A stretch of DNA of 10,577 nucleotides from an uncultured Tabrizicola sp. (lineage in GTDB: Bacteria; Pseudomonadota; Alphaproteobacteria; Rhodobacterales; Rhodobacteraceae), in contig CALLZQ010000512.1 of assembly GCA_937858255.1 (NCBI GenBank), positions 1 through 10,577 of the forward strand, written 5' to 3'. This document shows, one piece after another, positions 7,840 through 10,577 of this stretch. A program made the position numbers and the translations under genes. Every line of letters begins with the position of its first letter. Position 1 is the first letter of the stretch. The notes under the pieces were generated by a model. It had not been told where the DNA came from and ran no database searches. It saw only the letters and a program-made list of their open reading frames with translations.

Positions 7840-9131
7840 CCGACCTGACCCCCCGCGAAATCGTATCCGAACTTGACCGTTTCATCATCGGCCAGTCCGA
7901 CGCAAAGCGGGCCGTGGCTGTGGCGCTGCGCAACCGCTGGCGGCGCAAGCAACTGGGCGATGATCTGCGCGATGAGGTCTACCCCAAGAACATCCTGATG
8001 ATCGGGCCGACCGGGGTGGGCAAGACCGAGATCAGCCGCCGCCTCGCCCGTCTGGCCAAGGCGCCGTTTCTGAAGGTCGAGGCGACCAAATTCACCGAAG
8101 TGGGCTATGTCGGGCGCGACGTGGACAGCATCATCCGTGATCTGGTCGACGCTGCGCTGATCGAAACCCGCGAGCGGATGCGCGAAGAGGTCAAGGCCCG
8201 GGCGCACAAGGCCGCAGAGGACCGGGTGATTGAGGCGCTTGCCGGCAAGGATGCCCGCGAACAGACGCGCGAGATGTTTCGCGGCAAGCTGCGGCGGGGC
8301 GAATTGGACGGCACCGTGATCGAGATCGAGGTACAGGACAGCGCCCTGCCCTTCCAGTTGCCGGCGGGCAACGGGATGGAAATGCAGATGCAGGGCCTTC
8401 AGGATCTATTCAAATCCTTTGGCGGTCGCACGCAGCGCAAAAAGGTGTCGGTGGCCGAGAGCTATGAGCTGTTGATCGGGCAAGAGGCTGACAAGCTCTT
8501 GGATGATGAGGTGGTCAAGCAAACCGCGCTGACGGCGGTGCAGGAAAACGGCATCGTTTTTCTGGATGAGGTGGACAAGATTTGCGCCCGCGCCGATGCG
8601 CGTGGCGCCGATGTCAGCCGCGAAGGGGTGCAGCGCGATCTGTTGCCGCTGATCGAGGGCACCACGGTTTCGACCAAATACGGACCGGTCAAGACGGACC
8701 ATATCCTCTTTATCGCTTCGGGAGCGTTCCATGTCGCCAAGCCCTCGGATCTGTTGCCCGAATTGCAGGGCAGGCTGCCGATCCGGGTCGAGCTAAAGCC
8801 GCTAACAGAGGGCGATTTTGTCCGCATCCTAACCGAGACGGACAATGCCCTGACCCGGCAATATGCAGCGCTGATGGCCACCGAAGAGGTGACGGTCACC
8901 TTTACCCCCGACGGGATCGCCGCCCTGGCGCGCATCGCCGCAGAGGTGAATTCCAGCGTCGAGAACATTGGGGCGCGGCGCCTCTACACCATTCTGGAAC
9001 GGGTTTTTGAGGAACTGAGCTTTTCGGCACCGGATCGGTCGGGTGAGACGGTGACAGTGGATGCAGGGTTCGTTGAGGCCAATGTCGGCCAACTGGCGCG
9101 CTCGGCCGATCTGTCGCGTTACGTTTTGTAA
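7836..9131 (+). CDS. hslU: HslU, ATPase subunit of the HslVU protease
   Basis: HslU (ClpY) is the AAA+ hexamer that unfolds substrates and feeds them to HslV. The product has 431 residues, a normal length. Visible landmarks: N-terminal [16 protein letters not shown]; Walker A GPTGVGKT (57-64, with K63 as in E. coli); the pore loop GYVG (90-93) that grips substrate; an inserted I domain over roughly residues 110-235, with methionine-rich [14 protein letters not shown]; Walker [10 protein letters not shown] (D244, E245); sensor-2 GARR (379-382); and the C-terminal DLSRYVL tail that docks into HslV. All key residues are present. The start at 7836 gives the conserved N-terminus and a 4-bp overlap with the membrane-protein gene. 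The frame is open upstream, but that part lies within the neighbour. There is no good Shine-Dalgarno before the ATG, so translation probably depends on reinitiation from the upstream gene. Confidence 0.98.
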   Translation: MTDLTPREIVSELDRFIIGQSDAKRAVAVALRNRWRRKQLGDDLRDEVYPKNILMIGPTGVGKTEISRRLARLAKAPFLKVEATKFTEVGYVGRDVDSIIRDLVDAALIETRERMREEVKARAHKAAEDRVIEALAGKDAREQTREMFRGKLRRGELDGTVIEIEVQDSALPFQLPAGNGMEMQMQGLQDLFKSFGGRTQRKKVSVAESYELLIGQEADKLLDDEVVKQTALTAVQENGIVFLDEVDKICARADARGADVSREGVQRDLLPLIEGTTVSTKYGPVKTDHILFIASGAFHVAKPSDLLPELQGRLPIRVELKPLTEGDFVRILTETDNALTRQYAALMATEEVTVTFTPDGIAALARIAAEVNSSVENIGARRLYTILERVFEELSFSAPDRSGETVTVDAGFVEANVGQLARSADLSRYVL

Positions 9132-9156
9132 TCCCTGTTCATGGGATAGGCAAAAA

Positions 9157-9192
9157 CCGGCCCAGTCGCGCGCTTGACCGTGACGGGGCCGG
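9157..9192. repeat. Inverted repeat between hslU and the lipoprotein gene
   Basis: CCGGCCC (9157-9163) and GGGCCGG (9186-9192) are exact 7-bp inverted arms around a 22-nt loop. The loop contains the TTGACC of the candidate promoter. On the minus strand the stem is followed by TTTTT (complement of 9152-9156), so it could act as a weak terminator for antisense transcripts running towards hslU. Alternatively it is chance in GC-rich DNA or an operator. Confidence 0.4.
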
Positions 9193-9202
9193 ATGATGCT
9201 AT
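9174..9202 (+). promoter_or_regulatory. Candidate promoter of the lipoprotein hydrolase gene
   Basis: TTGACC (9174-9179, five of six to the -35 consensus) is followed after 17 nt by TGCTAT (9197-9202), a weak -10 with three matches. Transcription would begin near 9209, about 20 nt before the ATG at 9229. The -35 lies inside the loop of the inverted repeat at 9157-9192. Pattern match only. Confidence 0.35.
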
Positions 9203-9228
9203 CTCCAACGCACTGGGGGCGAGAAACG

Positions 9229-10329
9229 ATGCGGCGGATTACCTTGTTGCTGGTCATTCTGGCGATTTCGGCCTGTGCGCCGCGCGGCACGATCACACTC
9301 GCGCCCGAAGCCGCCAGTGTGGGCCAGATCGAGCCCGTCTTTATCGGCACAACCCGCGGGCTTTCCCCTTCGGGCGACTATGGGCCCGAACGTGTCGAGA
9401 CGCTGACCTTTGCCCGCTATGACATTTCTGTACCGCCCGAGCGGCAGGTGGGCGAGATTGCCTGGCCTTCGGCGCAGCGCAAGCCCGACCCGCGCCGGCA
9501 TTTCCTGACCACCTCACGGCAACATTTCGCACAAGAGGCAGCGTTTCGGGCCGATCTGGCCCGGGCGCTGCGGCAGGCGGGGGGCGAGGCGGTGATCTTC
9601 GTCCATGGTTTCAACAATACCTTTGCCGAGGGCGCCTATCGCATCGCGCAGATGGCGCATGACCTCGATTTACCCGGGGTGGTGGTGCATTACTCCTGGC
9701 CCTCGTCTGCGGAACCGCTGGGCTATGCGCATGACCGCGACTCGGCGCTGTTTGCCCGCGACGGGCTGGAGCGTTTGTTGCAAGAGGTGGGGGCCGCCGG
9801 CGCCCGCAAGGTGATCGTGGTCGCGCATTCCATGGGCAGTGCCCTGACGATGGAAACCCTGCGCCAAACCGCAATCCGCGGGAATACCGGCGCTTTGGCG
9901 CGGATCAAGGGGGTGGTTCTGATTTCCCCCGATATCGACATTGATGTGTTCAGGGCACAGGCCCACGGGATTGGCAGGTTACCGCAGCCCTTTGTGGTCT
10001 TTACCTCGGAGCGGGATCGCGTGTTGCGGCTGGCGGCGCGGCTGTCGGGGCAGACAGACAGGCTGGGCACCTTGACCGACCTCAGCCGCGTGGCCGATTT
10101 GCCGATCATCATGCTCGACACCGCCGCGTTCAGTAAGGGCAGCGGGCATTTCAATGTCGGCAATTCTCCGGCCTTGCTGCGGCTCTTGGAACGGATCGCC
10201 TCGGTGGATGAGGCGCTGATGTCCGACCGTGCGGCACGAACCGGGCTGCTGCCGGGGGCTGTGCTGACAGTGCAGAACGCAACACAGATCATCCTGCGCC
10301 CGGTGGCCGAGATCGGCACCGCGCGTTAG
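9229..10329 (+). CDS. Lipoprotein alpha/beta hydrolase (DUF900-like)
   Basis: The 366-residue product starts with a lipoprotein signal peptide: MRR, a hydrophobic run ITLLLVILAISA and the lipobox cysteine C16. It should be lipidated and membrane anchored; residue +2 is Ala, not Asp, so the inner-membrane retention signal is absent. The mature part begins with PVFIGTTRG, a pattern I associate with DUF900 hydrolases, followed by VIFVHGFNNTFAEGAYR (oxyanion region), VVHYSWPSS, the nucleophile elbow VAHSMGSA (Ser201), a candidate acid Asp263 in SERDRVL and the likely catalytic His307 in SGHFNVG. The full Ser-Asp-His triad therefore seems present. An esterase or lipase-like activity in the envelope is likely; the substrate is unknown. 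An in-frame ATG at 9193 exists, but it would put twelve polar residues before the signal peptide and sits under the promoter candidate. The stop codon overlaps that of the facing Smr gene. Confidence 0.87.
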   Translation: MRRITLLLVILAISACAPRGTITLAPEAASVGQIEPVFIGTTRGLSPSGDYGPERVETLTFARYDISVPPERQVGEIAWPSAQRKPDPRRHFLTTSRQHFAQEAAFRADLARALRQAGGEAVIFVHGFNNTFAEGAYRIAQMAHDLDLPGVVVHYSWPSSAEPLGYAHDRDSALFARDGLERLLQEVGAAGARKVIVVAHSMGSALTMETLRQTAIRGNTGALARIKGVVLISPDIDIDVFRAQAHGIGRLPQPFVVFTSERDRVLRLAARLSGQTDRLGTLTDLSRVADLPIIMLDTAAFSKGSGHFNVGNSPALLRLLERIASVDEALMSDRAARTGLLPGAVLTVQNATQIILRPVAEIGTAR

Positions 10330-10540
10330 CGCATCCGGCGCAGATAGACGTAATAAGCGCCGGCGCCGCCGTGTTTCAAATGCGCCTCTGAGATTTGCAG
10401 AACGGCCTGACCGACCGGCGGCAGCCGCAGCCATTGCGGCACCTGATGGCGCAGGGCGCCGATGCGGTTCGGGATCGGGCCGTCATCGGCGCCGCGCTTG
10501 CCCTTGCCGGTGATGACCAGAACCAGACGCAGGCCGTCGG
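10326..10540 (-). CDS. Smr-domain protein, C-terminal part (5' end missing)
   Basis: Reading leftward from 10540, about 71 codons end in TAA at 10326-10328. The peptide starts DGLRLVLVITGKGKRG, the core of the Smr (small MutS-related) domain with its conserved glycine-rich TGKG loop. It continues with IPNRIGALRHQVPQWL and ends HGGAGAYYVYLRR, both typical of Smr proteins. The LDLHG part and everything before it are missing because the contig stops and adapter sequence follows. Smr domains act as endonucleases or nucleic-acid-binding modules; in a free-standing bacterial protein the target is usually undefined. Its stop codon overlaps that of the lipoprotein gene by 4 bp, with no terminator between the two converging genes. 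Confidence 0.88.
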
Positions 10541-10577
10541 AGATCGGAAGAGCGTCGTGTAGGGAAAGAGGGTAGAT
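10541..10577. other. Illumina adapter contamination at the contig end
   Basis: From 10541 the sequence reads AGATCGGAAGAGCGTCGTGT and continues AGGGAAAGAG, which is the reverse complement of the TruSeq universal adapter. It matches at 36 of 37 positions; the one difference is G instead of T at 10571. It begins directly inside the Smr-domain gene and breaks it. These bases are not from the organism. Confidence 0.97.

Noticed and set aside
9131..9147. ATCCC / GGGAT hairpin just after hslU as a terminator
   Set aside because: The stem has only 5 bp with a 7-nt loop, and no T run follows it on the plus strand.

Overview
The window is a GC-rich (roughly two-thirds G+C by eye) chromosomal segment. 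Its gene content, protein sequences and promoter style point to an alphaproteobacterium, most likely Rhodobacterales (Rhodobacter/Paracoccus-like): addB-addA followed by a short thioredoxin gene, hslV and hslU on either side of a membrane-protein gene, and a lipoprotein hydrolase facing an Smr-domain gene. I see no rRNA, tRNA, CRISPR array, insertion sequence or phage gene. This is mostly core-genome DNA, not an obvious accessory island.

Layout. Positions 1-3925 hold the 3' end of addB and a complete addA, overlapping by 8 bp; together they encode the double-strand-break helicase-nuclease. A short gap with a candidate promoter and a good ribosome binding site leads to trxA. Here trxA is broken: the CGPC half and the last 21 codons are both recognisable, but about 80 bp between them is missing and the reading frame shifts. 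A strong intrinsic terminator follows (4255-4281). Positions 4281-6085 hold two minus-strand genes joined by an ATGA overlap: a capsule-synthesis-like protein, then an aminoglycoside-phosphotransferase-fold kinase-like protein. They face away from hslV.

Positions 6182-9131 form a plus-strand hslV / multi-pass membrane protein / hslU cluster. A heat-shock-like promoter candidate precedes hslV, and the membrane protein gene overlaps hslU by ATGA. HslV and HslU together form the ATP-dependent HslVU protease; the role of the membrane protein is unknown. From 9229 to 10329 there is a lipoprotein alpha/beta hydrolase with its own promoter candidate. It meets, tail to tail with a 4-bp stop-codon overlap, a minus-strand Smr-domain gene that is cut by the end of the window.

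The last 37 bases (10541-10577) are not genomic: they match the Illumina TruSeq universal adapter (reverse complement) at 36 of 37 positions. The sequence is therefore a short-read contig with untrimmed adapter at its right end, and the trxA deletion should be treated as a possible assembly error until reads are checked. I found no clear undescribed system. The best leads for new biology are the membrane protein translationally coupled to hslU and the minus-strand glycan/kinase pair.
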